64,000 nt of DNA from Cryptomeria japonica (lineage: Eukaryota > Streptophyta > Pinopsida > Cupressales > Cupressaceae), in contig NC_081405.1 in NCBI RefSeq assembly GCF_030272615.1, forward strand, positions 315,232,541 through 315,296,540, in the 5' to 3' direction. The notes under the pieces are model-generated. The model searched no databases. It saw only the letters and a program-made list of their open reading frames with translations, and was not told where the DNA came from. The translations under genes and the position numbers were made by a program. Below are positions 32,064 through 42,769 of this stretch, piece by piece (positions within the stretch are counted from its first letter, which is position 1; each line of letters begins with the position of its first letter).

Positions 32064-32857
32064 TGTATATGGTGAAAATGGATAACAAATAACAACAATA
32101 TTGAAAGACTAAAATAGATTCAACCACCAAACCCTAGCCTAACAATGAACAAAGATCCACCATAACATATGAAGATAACCTAAGACAATGCAAATAACTC
32201 AAAATCACAAAGATTATACCATCACATGTCCACTAGGGTTTTGATCTCCATTCTTCCTATCTCCATTGATCTTGTTTGATATGCTTGCTCTCAGATTTTT
32301 GTATGCACAAGAGCTCAACAAAGAACGGAATGTGGTTGCAAGTAGAATTGTAGTGTAGTCAATTGATCAAGTAGTTAGGGTTCTTCCTTAGAATGTTTGA
32401 TTAGGGTTTGACAATGAAGAAAGCATCTCCTTAAATAGAAGACACAATATGAAATGGAGGGTTAAGATTGAGAGGTGTAAAAAGAGAGGTCGGCTAGGAT
32501 TAGAGGGTAGGTATAAGAAATAGCAAAATAATGAAAGAGGTAGGTAGTGTATGAATTAAGAGATGAATGACATGTGTCATGTGTAGAAAAAGATAATGAA
32601 CTAATTAAATAAATAAAGATTTATTTAATTAATAGAAGAAGTAGGACAATTAAATAAATAAAATATTTATTTAATTTAGGAAAGGGATAATTTAAATAAA
32701 TAAATGTATTTATTTAAATGTGAAATAAGGCTAGAAGAGGATAAATGAATTAATTAAATAAATAAAGATTTATTTAGTTAATAGAGGAATTAGGCTTAGA
32801 TAATTAAATAAATAAAAATATTTATTTAATTAGACATGACAATTTTGGGTGTCTACA
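32064..32857 (-). repeat. Tat element 5' LTR
   Basis: This 794-bp LTR is near-identical to 16554-17347 and carries the five A/T palindromes at 32603-32832. It should drive gag-pol transcription leftwards. The target duplication AGAAT follows at 32858-32862. Confidence 0.95.
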
Positions 32858-32862
32858 AGAAT

Positions 32863-33544
32863 CATGTCCGGATGTGACACATATTTTTTTATAATTTTTG
32901 ATAAAGTGAATAATTATTTATGAATTTGTTACTACAACTTTTCAAAAATTCAGAAACTCCTACATCTGACCACCTTAACTTGGTCAAAAACATGAATTTT
33001 TTTTAATTTTATTTTTTCCTATAGTAGACGAAAAATAGGATGTGACGCATGTTTTGGATTAAAAAAATTTATATTGTTTGAAAGTAATGAGTTTTTTTCA
33101 ATTAATCTATCAATCAGGAATTTTGTCAGACTTCAATTAGAAAATAAATAATAATTATTTATTAAAGTTGAAATAACATAAGCCTTATATTGTTGGAAAG
33201 TTGAAAACGTCCTTAAAAAACCATTTTTGTTTTATCAATTTTGGCTAGAAAAAAAGTCGCTAGCCACCAATGTAAAGTCTAAAAAATCAAGGAATACTGA
33301 AAAACATGTTTTTTTAGTTGACTTTCTAGGCTCATCACTTCTAAGATGAATCCCAAAGCAAACCTGAGCCAAAATTTAAAAATTTAAAATTTATACAACA
33401 AAAATCGAATATCCGATTATATCTGATATCTGATTTTAATAAATAAATTCAATAAAAAAATTTGTACATAGTTACTCTATTGTTTATTAATATATTAATA
33501 TACAATATACAATATATTAATTTATAGATATATGTATATGATAT
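32863..33544. other. AT-rich stretch, probably outer gypsy-1 LTR then flank
   Basis: It resumes the sequence broken at 16548. The motif GGATGTGAC occurs twice (about 32869 and 33038). No coding signal is present. The gypsy-1 LTR should end somewhere here but I cannot place it. The segment 33399-33420 contains AATATCCGATTAT, which recurs inverted at 42237-42262. Confidence 0.4.
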
Positions 33545-33652
33545 TAGGGAGAGGGAGAGGGGGGAGTGGGGGAGAGAGAGAGAAAGAGATTAGGGGAGAG
33601 AGAGGGGGGAGAGAGAGAGGGGGAAGAGAGAGAGAGAGAGAGAGCTTGGGGG

Positions 33653-33683
<31 letters not shown>

Positions 33684-33714
33684 AGGGATATAGAGAGATT
33701 AGGGTAGAGGGAAG

Positions 33715-33745
<31 letters not shown>

Positions 33746-33824
33746 GGGGAGAGGCAGGTGACAGGGGGGAGAGAGAGAGAGGGAGGGGGATTGGAGAGAG
33801 AGAGAGAGAGGGGGGGGGAAGGGC
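33545..33824. repeat. GA-rich microsatellite, left
   Basis: GAGAGA runs are interrupted by GGGG and ATTAGGGG. Open frames through it on both strands are composition artefacts. The complementary CT tract lies at 41729-42228. Confidence 0.9.
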
Positions 33825-33825
33825 T

Positions 33826-34700
33826 CATATTGACCCCTTAGGACACCATATGACCCCTTAGGTGCTAAATTTTTGTAAGCAATATTACCACTTTATGACA
33901 TACTATGACCCATTAGGACACCATATGGTGTCAATAGGGGTCATATGGTGTCCTAAGTGGTCATGGGATAGCATATTCTCCCTAAGGACAACATATGACC
34001 CCTTATGACACCATATTCAGTCCTTATGGGTCCTATGATGTTCTAAGGGGCCATATTGTGTCCTATGACACCTTAGCACACCATATGACCCCTTATGACA
34101 CTAAATTGTGTTGGTATGGGTCATATTATGTCCTATAGGGTCATATTGTGTCATATGACCCCTTAAGACACCATATGACCCCTTAGGACACAACATGACC
34201 CTTTATGACACTATACGATGTATTTATGGGTCATATGACCCCTTATGATACCATATGGTGTCGTTAGGGGTCATATAGTGTCCTAAGGGGTCATGGGATA
34301 CCATATGACACCATCTTGTGTTGTTATGTGTCCAGTGTTGTCCTAAGGGTTCATATTGCGACCCCTTAGGACACCATATGACCCCTTACAACACCAAATT
34401 GTGTTGTTGTGGGTCATATTATGTCCTAAGGGGTCATATTGTGTCATATGACCCCTTAATACACTATATGACCCCTTAGGACACAATCTGACCCTTTATG
34501 ACACTATACAATGTCGTTATGGGTCATATGACCCCTTATGAAACCATATGGTGTCATTAGGGGTCATATGGTGTCCTAAGGAGTCATGGGATACCATATG
34601 ACCTCTAAGGATAGCATATGACCCCTTATGACACCATATTGGACCATATGGATCCCATGGTGTCCTAAGGGGTCATATTGTGTCCTATGACCCTTTACGT
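33826..34700. repeat. CATATG minisatellite, left part
   Basis: The core CCATATGACCCCTTAKGACA occurs in direct and inverted copies (TGTCCTAAGGGGTCATATGG), so units alternate in orientation and can form stems. Copies differ by scattered substitutions. The array is interrupted by copia-2 and resumes at 41365. Confidence 0.88.
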
Positions 34701-35882
34701 TGTTAGACAGTTCAAATAATCAGAAGAAAACTAAGAGGGGGGGTGAATCAGTTGTCTTAGATTACCAAATCCTTAATCAATTAAAACTTTAATACCATAA
34801 CCCAAAACATTAATACTGGAATGCTGAAACCAATTACCAAAATAGCATATAAACCAATTGAGAATAAACAACAATCAGAGATTAAATAACATCCACATGA
34901 CACTAATATTTGTACATGGAAAACCTAGTAAAGGGAAAAACCATGGTAGGAATCCTACCCACGGTCAAGTAATACTTATGCAATAAGTATGTGAATTATA
35001 ATTGAGGGGCATGTACTTGTAGGAAGTCCAACAACCTAGAGCACATTGCTCATCAGAAAAGGAGTCTCACTGACTGCAAAGAAATCCAGACTACAATCCA
35101 GTTAAGCTCAATATCGGAGGACTAAATCCTCTTACATAAACCCAAATCGATCTCCAATGATTGACCAAATCCTCTACCTGAATGGTTATTATATTTTTTG
35201 CTAATTAAATATCCATATCCCATTCCCATGATTATCTACAATGAGATCTTACATCATATATATACAAACCCTCAACCATAAAGAATCAGGTCGGCCACCA
35301 AACAATAAACCAATTACATAATTACAAAACATGTTGTCCAAAGACCAAACAAATAATATCCAACCCATAAGACATCCTAGAAACACATCAAGAGGTCCAA
35401 TCCACATATTACATTAAGCCGGTCCATAACCTAGATAAATCGGGACCCAATTTAAGTCCACATGTGTGCTAAAGCAATTATCCCAATCCACAAGTCTTGA
35501 ACATGATCACCATCAACATCCTGAATCTCTACAAGAAGCCGCACCAACACCACTTATGCATATAATCAAAGATCTTCATTAAAGCTCTACCGATGAAACC
35601 CTCATGGGAACAACAAACCAAGATTACTAGCAAAATAGGATAGCATTCGATTACCAGATCAAAACCAACTGACTGAACATGAATTCGAGTAGCATGAATA
35701 AGCCAATTCCATAACTCAAACATACCGAAGCATATCAGATCATACCAGATCATAATCCAATCAGAAACCAAACAACCTACTAGGATCAGAAGGGTGTCGG
35801 TAAAACAGCCAAAACAACTAGTGTTGACATCAATGACAAAACATCAATGCAACACATAATCAATCCCTCCAAATGGCCAACA
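34701..35882 (-). repeat. copia-2 3' LTR
   Basis: This 1182-bp LTR matches 40194-41364. On the minus strand it carries a TATATATA run (near 35260) as a likely promoter element. It is followed on its right by the purine tract. Confidence 0.92.
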
Positions 35883-35894
35883 ATCTCCCCCTTT
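35883..35894 (-). other. copia-2 polypurine tract
   Basis: On the minus strand this reads AAGGGGGAGAT beside the 3' LTR. Confidence 0.8.
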
Positions 35895-36279
35895 GGCATT
35901 GATGGCAACACTAGATGTGAAAAACATCTAAGTACCAAGAAATACCAAATAAATCTCCAAAATGAAGATATAGCAATGAAGTTTTGAAACAGAGACCAAA
36001 CTCCCCCTGCGAATGATATCTTTGTAAAGCTCTATTTTAAACATAAATATATCTCCCCCTTTGACATCAATGCTTGAAAACTGACAAAAAATATCAAAGA
36101 AAAAACAAAAACCACTGAATCACAAGGCTAACTACTCCCCATGAGTAGTAGTATCCCCACATCAATCCAAAATGAATAATATCTTTGATAATGCATATCA
36201 GACTGATGCCAAAAAGCATCAATCAGTTTTATGTCCGAGGGGTAGAAACCCCTAACCTGTCTCTGAGGTACTCAAATGA

Positions 36280-37978
36280 TTATTTAGGAAAAGGTTTAGT
36301 GAAAATATCTGCAATCTTCTCTTTAGTGTCCACATAAACCAATATGACCTCATTTTCTTCCACCTTCTCCTTCAAAAAGTTATACATATTAGATATGTGC
36401 TTTGTCTTAGAGTGAAATACCATATTCTTTGATATGTCTATAGCAGCAAAGTTATCACAATGAATAACTACCAGTCCAATGCAATGTACTTTAGTGTCCT
36501 TCACCATTTGCTTCATCCATAGAACTTGTGTAGAGTTAGTAGCAGCAACAACATACTTAGCTTCAACAGTAGATAAAGAGGTACATGATTGTTTCTTGTT
36601 GATCCATGAAACCAATTTGTTTCCAAGAAAGAAAGTTCCACCAGAAGTACTTTTCTGATCATCAACATCTCTTGCCCAATCAGTATATGTGTATGCACAT
36701 AAAGTAAAGTCATCATCCTTAGGGTGCCACAAACCATATTCATATGTACCTTGCAAGTATCTAAATATTCTTTTCACGGCACTCTCATGATTTTCTCTAG
36801 GATCACTCTGATATCTTGATGTAATATAAATAGCATTCATTGTGTCGAGCCTAGTCTGAGTCAAATATAGAAGACCTCCAATCATAGGTTTGTATCTTTT
36901 AGGATTTATCGGTGCAGATTCATCTTTCTTTGTCAATTTCTCACTTGTAACCATAGGAGTACTTACTAGTTTAGAGTCTTCCATACCAAATTTCTTCAAC
37001 AATTCCCTAGCATACTTAGTTTGACAGATGAAAATACCTTTATCAGTCTGATTAATCTACAAACCTAAGAAAAATTTCATCTCCCCAATCATAGACATTT
37101 CAAATTATTTCATCATATTCTTAGAAAATTCCATGCATAACTTATCTTCACCTCCCAAAATAATGTCATCAACAAATAATTAAATAATTAATATATCATT
37201 ATCACTGACCTTATAATATAGATTACTATCAGCATTACCCTTAGTAAAACCAAGCTTCAAAAGATATTTATCTAACCTTGCATACCAAGCTCTAGGTGCA
37301 TGTTTCAATCCATATAAACCTTTCCTTAACCTACAAACCATGCTTTTATTATTTGAAAGTGAAAAAACATTAGGTTTCTCAATATAAACTTCCTCATAAA
37401 GATCCCCATTCAAAAAGATACACTTCACATCCATCTGATAAACCTTGTAGTTTTTATGTGCAGCATAGACAAGAAATAATCTTATAGCTTCAATCCTAGC
37501 TACAAATACAAAAGTTTCACCATAATCAATTTCTTCCTTCTAAGAATATCCTTTACAAACCAATCTAGCTTTATTCCTTACAACTTTACCATCTTCATTC
37601 AATTTATTCCTAAAAACCCATTCAGTTCCAAGAACATTCTTATTTTTAGGCTGGGAACTAAAGTCCATGTGTTATTCTTCTCTATCTGATCTAATTCTTC
37701 TTCCATAGCTTTCAACCAACATTCATCTTTACATGCTTCAATTACACATACTGTTCAACTTGAGAAATTAAACATACCTCATTAGTTTCCAGTCTTCTTC
37801 TTATCATCACTCTATTGTTCTTATCCCCAATGATCTGATCTTCTGAATGATTTAATCTCTCATACCTAGGAGTATTCTAACTCTCTGTTCCTCTTCCTGG
37901 TTCTTCAGTTACTACTGATTTTTCTGATACTACTAGAGTAACTGGTTCAACATTATGTTTTGATAAACATGTTATCGG
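36280..37978 (-). pseudogene. copia-2 reverse transcriptase and RNase H
   Basis: RNase H occupies 37002-36280 (YTDWARDVDDQKSTSG, SLSTVEAKYVVA, HCDNFAAI, ADIFTKPF), open for 240 codons after the start of KKFGMEDSKLVSTPM. RT lies to its right: 37434-37180 has MDVKCIFLNGDLYEEVY and KGLYGLKHAPRAWY, followed after a stop by the catalytic FVDDII near 37165. The segment 37435-37978 holds degraded N-terminal RT and linker sequence with frame changes. Catalytic boxes are present but the gene is broken. Confidence 0.85.
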
Positions 37979-38640
37979 TTAAGTTATGATCATTTCTACT
38001 GTCGTTTCTTGTTCATAAACTCTTATTTGACTTCTATTTATCTCATCCACCTTGACATTAGCACTCTTCACAATTCTCTGCAATATCTTGTTATAACATC
38101 TATATTCTTTACTTTCATTAGAATAACCAAGAAATATGCCTTCATCACATGTAGGATCAAATTTTCCAATGATAACATCTCTCCTAATATAACATTTACT
38201 ACCCAAGATTCTGAAATACTTAATCGTAGGTGTATTGCCTAACCATAATTCATAAGGTGTCTTGTCAGTTTCTCCTTTGATATGTACTATGTTGAATGTA
38301 TAGACTATTGTGCTCACTGCTTCTCTCTAGTAGATATGAGGTAGACTAGCTTCCATCATCATTGTTTTAGCAGCATCTAAGATAGTTCTACTCTTCCTTT
38401 TAACAACTCCATTTTGTTGAGGTATCCGAGGAGCACAAAATTGCCTCCTAATACCATGCCTCTCACAAAAGTTATTAAACTCTCCAGATGTGAATTCTCC
38501 ACTATGATCTGACCTCAAACATTTTATCTTCAATCCTATCTCAATTTCCACTTTAGCTTTAAAGATTTTCAACTTTTCAAAAGCCCCAAATTTCTCCCCT
38601 AGCAAAGTAACTCTAGCAGAGCCACACAAATCGGTATGAA
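37979..38640 (-). pseudogene. copia-2 integrase
   Basis: From 38629 leftwards: FKAKVEIEIGLKIKCLRSD (second catalytic Asp of the DDE set at CLRSDHSGEF), then RQFCAPRIPQQNGVVKRK with the catalytic Glu position changed to Lys (V-E-R is normal). A stop near 38327 follows, then the C-terminal part with TPYELWLGNTPTIKYFRILG and GIFLGYSNESKEYR. The first catalytic Asp lies in degraded sequence to the right. Confidence 0.82.
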
Positions 38641-38720
38641 TAAGATCGATAACATCATTAGATTAGTCTTGTATACTCCAAACCAGATGTATTAATCATT
38701 TTTTATTTTCCATTCTTGAA

Positions 38721-40130
38721 CTATAATTTAAATCCCTTATCCACCAAGTGTCCTACACTCAAAAGATTATGACTTAAACCTTCAACATAATAAACATTAT
38801 CAGTATTGTGCTTACTATCCAATGATATAGTTCCTTTTCCATTGATCATGCATACTTTATCATCTCCAAATCTATCCAGACCACCATCAAATTCTTGCAA
38901 AGATATAAACTTCCTTTTATCTCCATTCATATGATGTGAACATCCATTGTCAATTACCCATTCATCCTTATCTTCAATTTTAGTAGCAAGTGCCTTCTCT
39001 TCAAGTACTTTCTCTTCCAATGCTAGAACATCTTCCTTGATAGTCGGGAACACCCATTCCTTCCTATTTTTGGAGCCACTAGTAGAGTCAGGTGTCATTT
39101 CATCATCACAATCAGTCACACCTTCCTCATCTACTATGTAGCATGATTTATCTCTCTTTTTTATGTACTTATGCATGTTCTGATATCTAGGGTTAGGATT
39201 AAAAGATCTTCTAGCTCTCTCTTCAAATCTTGAATTCCTTTCAGGACATCTAGATGCAAAATTCCTTTCAGGACATTACATGCAAAACATTTAAAAGGTG
39301 CTTTTCCTTCATACTTACTTCCTACTGATCCTTTAGGTACTCTTCTAGAAAATAGAGCTTCAAGTTTCTCAAATTCTTCATCTTCTCTCTTCATATTATC
39401 CAATTCCTTTGCATATAGAGCTTTCCAATATTTATTGTTGGTTAATTATGCATATGCATGAAAAGAAAGTTTAGACTTCATAGCTCCAGAAGGTCCAAAT
39501 TCTTCAAGCTCAAAAGAAGATAATTTCCCAACCAAGGTATCTTTGTTGATAGAAGTATTATCCCTTGTTCTCAATTCATTAATTGCAGTAGCATTCATCT
39601 TGTAAGTGGATGGTAAAGCTCTCATAACTTTAGAAACTATTTCATCTTCACTCAGATTTCCAACACAAAATTGAATTCCCATAACAATCTCATTTACCCT
39701 TTCCATTAATGTAGTAATCCTTTAATATTCTTCCATCTTCAAGTTTTTATATCTCACCCGGTAACCATCAAGTTTATAATTCTTCACAGTAGTGTCACCT
39801 TCATTAAAAGTCTCCAACTTGTCCCATATAGCCTTTGCAGATGATTTTATAGTTAATCCCATTATTTGCTAATCAGAAAGTGCACACAAGAGGGTTTCTC
39901 TTGCTCTACAGTCATTCTCAAGATCCTTATCCAAGTCTGTCAGAGGAGGATTGTTGGATGCCAGATTATAAGGTGTAATACCATTCTCTATGATTTCTCA
40001 AATCTCCTTGCCAAGACATCTCAGATGAGTCTCCATCTGAATCTTCCAAACTCTGTAATGTGTTCCATCAAGCCTAGGAATATCTCAAAAAGATAGTAGC
40101 AAATGAACTAAATTAACTTGAACTGTTAGT
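38721..40130 (-). pseudogene. copia-2 gag and protease
   Basis: The protease is at 38960-38721: WVIDNGCSHHMNGDKRKF, with the active-site triplet DNG where DSG is usual, then GLSHNLLSVGHL. Gag lies at 39706-39161: a UBN2-like part (SKVMRALPSTYKMN) and a degraded zinc knuckle (FKCFACNVLKG). The segment 39707-40130 contains the gag N-terminus in broken frames. Three frames are used, so several indels have occurred. Confidence 0.8.
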
Positions 40131-40179
40131 TGCCATAGGATCTTCCTCAAATAGTTAAGCTTCTGAAGAGAGGACCAGA

Positions 40180-40191
40180 GCTCTGATACCA
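40180..40191 (-). other. copia-2 primer binding site (tRNA-iMet)
   Basis: On the minus strand this reads TGGTATCAGAGC, two bases from the 5' LTR. Confidence 0.92.
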
Positions 40192-40193
40192 AT

Positions 40194-41364
40194 TGTTAGA
40201 CAATTCAAATAACTGGAAGACAACTAAGAGGGGGGTGAATCAGTTGTCTCATATTATTGGAACCTTAAGATATTAAAATTTTAATATCAGAACCCAAAAC
40301 ATTAATACTAGAATGCTTAAACCAATTACCGAAATAGAAGATAAACCAATTAAGCATAAACAACAATCAGAGAATAAATACCATCCACATGACACCAAGA
40401 TTTGTACATGGAAAACCCATTAAAGAGGAAAACCATGGTGGGAAGCCTACCCATAGTCAGATAATACTTCTGCAGTAAGTATGTGAATTACAATTTAGGG
40501 GCCTGCACTTGTAGGAAGGCCAACAACCTAGAGCACATTGCTCATCACAAAAGGAGTCTCACTGACTACAAAGAAATCCAGACTATAATCCGGTTAAGAT
40601 CAATACCAGAGGACTAAATCCTCTTACATAAACCCAACTCGATATCCAATGATTGACCAAATCCTCTGCTTGAATTATTATTACTATATTTTCTCATTAC
40701 ATATCCATCTCCCATTCCCATGATGATCTACAATGAGATCTTACATCATATATATGCAAACCCTCAACAATAAACAATCAAGTCGACCACTAGACTATAA
40801 ACCAAATACATAATTATAAAATATGTCGGTCTAAGACCAAACAAATAATATCCAACCCATAAGACATCTCAGAAACACATTGAGAGGTCCAATCCACGCG
40901 TTACATTAAGCTGGTCCATAACCTAGATAAACTGACATCCAATTTAGGTCCACACACGATAAAAAAAAAAATCCTAATCTACCAAGTCTCGAACATGATA
41001 ACCATCATCATCTTGAATCTCTACTAGAAGCCGCACCAACACCATTTATGCATATCATCAAAGATCTTCATTAAAGCTCTGTCAGTCAAACCCTCACCGG
41101 AACAACAAACTAAGCTTACTAGGAAAATAGGATAGCATCCAATCACCAGATCAAAACCAATTGACTCAACATGAATGTGAGTAGCATGAATAAGCCAATT
41201 CCATAACCCAAACATACCAGAGCATACTGGATCATAATCCAACTAGAAACCAAACAACCTACCCGGATCAGAAGGGTGTTGGTAAAGAAGCTAAAACAAC
41301 TAGTGTTGACATCAATGACAAAACATCAATGCAACACATAATCAATTCCTCCAAATTGCCAACA
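40194..41364 (-). repeat. copia-2 5' LTR
   Basis: This 1171-bp LTR starts beside the primer site and ends AACA against minisatellite sequence. A TATATATG run near 40750 corresponds to the promoter region in the other LTR. Confidence 0.92.
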
Positions 41365-41728
41365 TAGGACACCATATGACCCCTTATGACACCAAATTGT
41401 GTCGTTATGGGTCATATTGTGTCCTAAGGGGTCATATTGTGTCATATGACCCCTTAAGACACCATATGACCCCTTAGGACACAATATGACCCTTTATGAC
41501 ACTATACGGTGTTGTTATGGGTCATATTGTATCCTACATAGTCATATTGGGTCTTATGTCCCCTTAAGACCACATATAACCCCTTGCGACACTGAATTAT
41601 GTGGTTATGGGTCATATTGTGTCCTAAGGGGTCATATTGTATCATATGACCCCTTAGGACACAATATGACCCCTTATGACACCATATTAGGTCATTATGG
41701 GTCCTAAGGGGTCATATGACCCCTCTCC
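41365..41728. repeat. CATATG minisatellite, right part
   Basis: The same units as 33826-34700, continuing directly after copia-2. This shows that the array predates that insertion. Confidence 0.88.
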
Positions 41729-41878
41729 TGTAATCTCTCTTTCCCCCTCTCCCCTAATCTCTCTCTCTCTCTCCCCTAGTATCTCTCTCTCCCTCTCCCC
41801 TAATCTCTCTCTGTCTCCCTCTCTCTCCTAATATTTATCTCTCCCCCCTTTACCCTGATCTCTATCTCCCTCTCCCCT

Positions 41879-41934
<56 letters not shown>

Positions 41935-42071
41935 CTAATCTCTCTCTCTCCCTCTCCCCTAGTCTCTCTCTCTCCCTCTCCCCTAATCTCTCTCTCTCAC
42001 TCTTCCCCTCTCCCCTAATATTTTTCTCTCTCTCTCCCCATTTCCCCTAATATCTCTCTCACCCTCTCCCC

Positions 42072-42152
<81 letters not shown>

Positions 42153-42228
42153 CCTAATCTCTCTCTCTCCCTCTCCCCTAATCTCTCCCCCTACCCCCTA
42201 CCCCCTCTCTCCCCCAATCTCTCTCTAA
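41729..42228. repeat. CT-rich microsatellite, right
   Basis: Long (CT)n runs are broken by CCCCTAATCT. It is the complement in kind of the GA tract at 33545-33824, on the opposite side of the minisatellite. Confidence 0.9.
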
Positions 42229-42254
42229 TCTATATAATTGTATCGGATATCCAA

Positions 42255-42480
42255 TTTTTATAGTTAAATTATTTTAAAATAACAATATATTATATAATAA
42301 ATTATTATATTATATATTATGTATTATATAATATATTATATATTATATAATATATAATATAATATTATATTATATTATATAATATTATATTATATTATAT
42401 AATATTATATTATATTATATAATACGTATTATAAAATATATAATTTAATATTATATTATATTATATATTATATAAAAAAA
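42255..42480. repeat. TA-rich microsatellite
   Basis: ATAATATTATAT-type units repeat to about 42480, with many self-complementary runs. There is no coding content. Confidence 0.85.
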
Positions 42481-42569
42481 AATTTCTATGCCTTGTAAAA
42501 AACTTAACGTGACCAATGACGTTGCATGACATGCCCTCCAGCTTTATGTGAACGCTTTTGAACCAAAGC

Positions 42570-42760
42570 TATTAACTAGTGAGGGCACAAATGAGGGACC
42601 TCATCCCCACACTTCACTTGTTCAAATCCGCGAGCATAATGGCCCAGCGAAGGCACAAGGTCTTGCGAGTGTAATGGCCCAACAAGGATTTGAACCTTGG
42701 TGGTTGCCTCACCAACGAAGTGTTTATACCATGACACTACATGTCCGAAGACATTATATA
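42570..42760. other. tRNA-like or SINE-like patch
   Basis: On the minus strand GGTTCAAATCC (near 42690) matches a pol III B box, and TAGTGTCATGG (near 42740) is a fair A box about 40 bp upstream. On the plus strand TTGTTCAAATCCG near 42620 is a second B-box-like site. A proper tRNA cloverleaf does not form in my hand folding, since the acceptor arms do not pair, so this is at best a tRNA-derived SINE remnant. Confidence 0.35.
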
Positions 42761-42769
42761 ATATATAAT

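Larger units (their letters stand above)
16554..32857 (-). mobile_element. Tat-type Ty3/gypsy element with antisense PMD gene
   Basis: This is a complete 16.3-kb element on the minus strand. LTRs are 16554-17347 and 32064-32857, both 794 bp, TG to CA, and differ by eye at one base (near 16912 versus 32422). AGAAT flanks both sides (16549-16553 and 32858-32862). Order in element sense: 5' LTR, primer site, 2.3-kb leader, gag, protease, G-patch-like segment, RT, two RNase H domains, integrase, then a 4.9-kb 3' region containing a plus-strand plant mobile domain gene, polypurine tract and 3' LTR. The second RNase H points to the Tat lineage. Gag-pol is one frame with seven nonsense codons. Confidence 0.93.
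34701..41364 (-). mobile_element. copia-2, Ty1/copia LTR retrotransposon
   Basis: This is a full-length 6.66-kb element inserted in the CATATG minisatellite. LTRs (34701-35882 and 40194-41364) run from TGTTAGAC to GCCAACA. The primer site lies at 40180-40191 and the polypurine tract at 35883-35894. Domain order on the minus strand is gag, protease, integrase, RT, RNase H. The flanks TACGT and TAGGA match at only three of five bases, as expected for an old target duplication. LTRs differ by roughly a tenth by eye. Frames are broken throughout. Confidence 0.92.

Noticed and set aside
33544-33841. Ser/Pro-rich and Gly/Glu/Arg-rich ORFs on both strands
   Set aside because: They are translations of the GA microsatellite; no codon in them is independent of the repeat.
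41486-41707. 73-codon ORF
   Set aside because: Its residues repeat with the minisatellite period (GSYC, LHSHIGSY); it is a repeat artefact.
42570-42760. A functional tRNA gene
   Set aside because: Acceptor arms do not pair and no anticodon arm can be drawn, despite good B-box matches.
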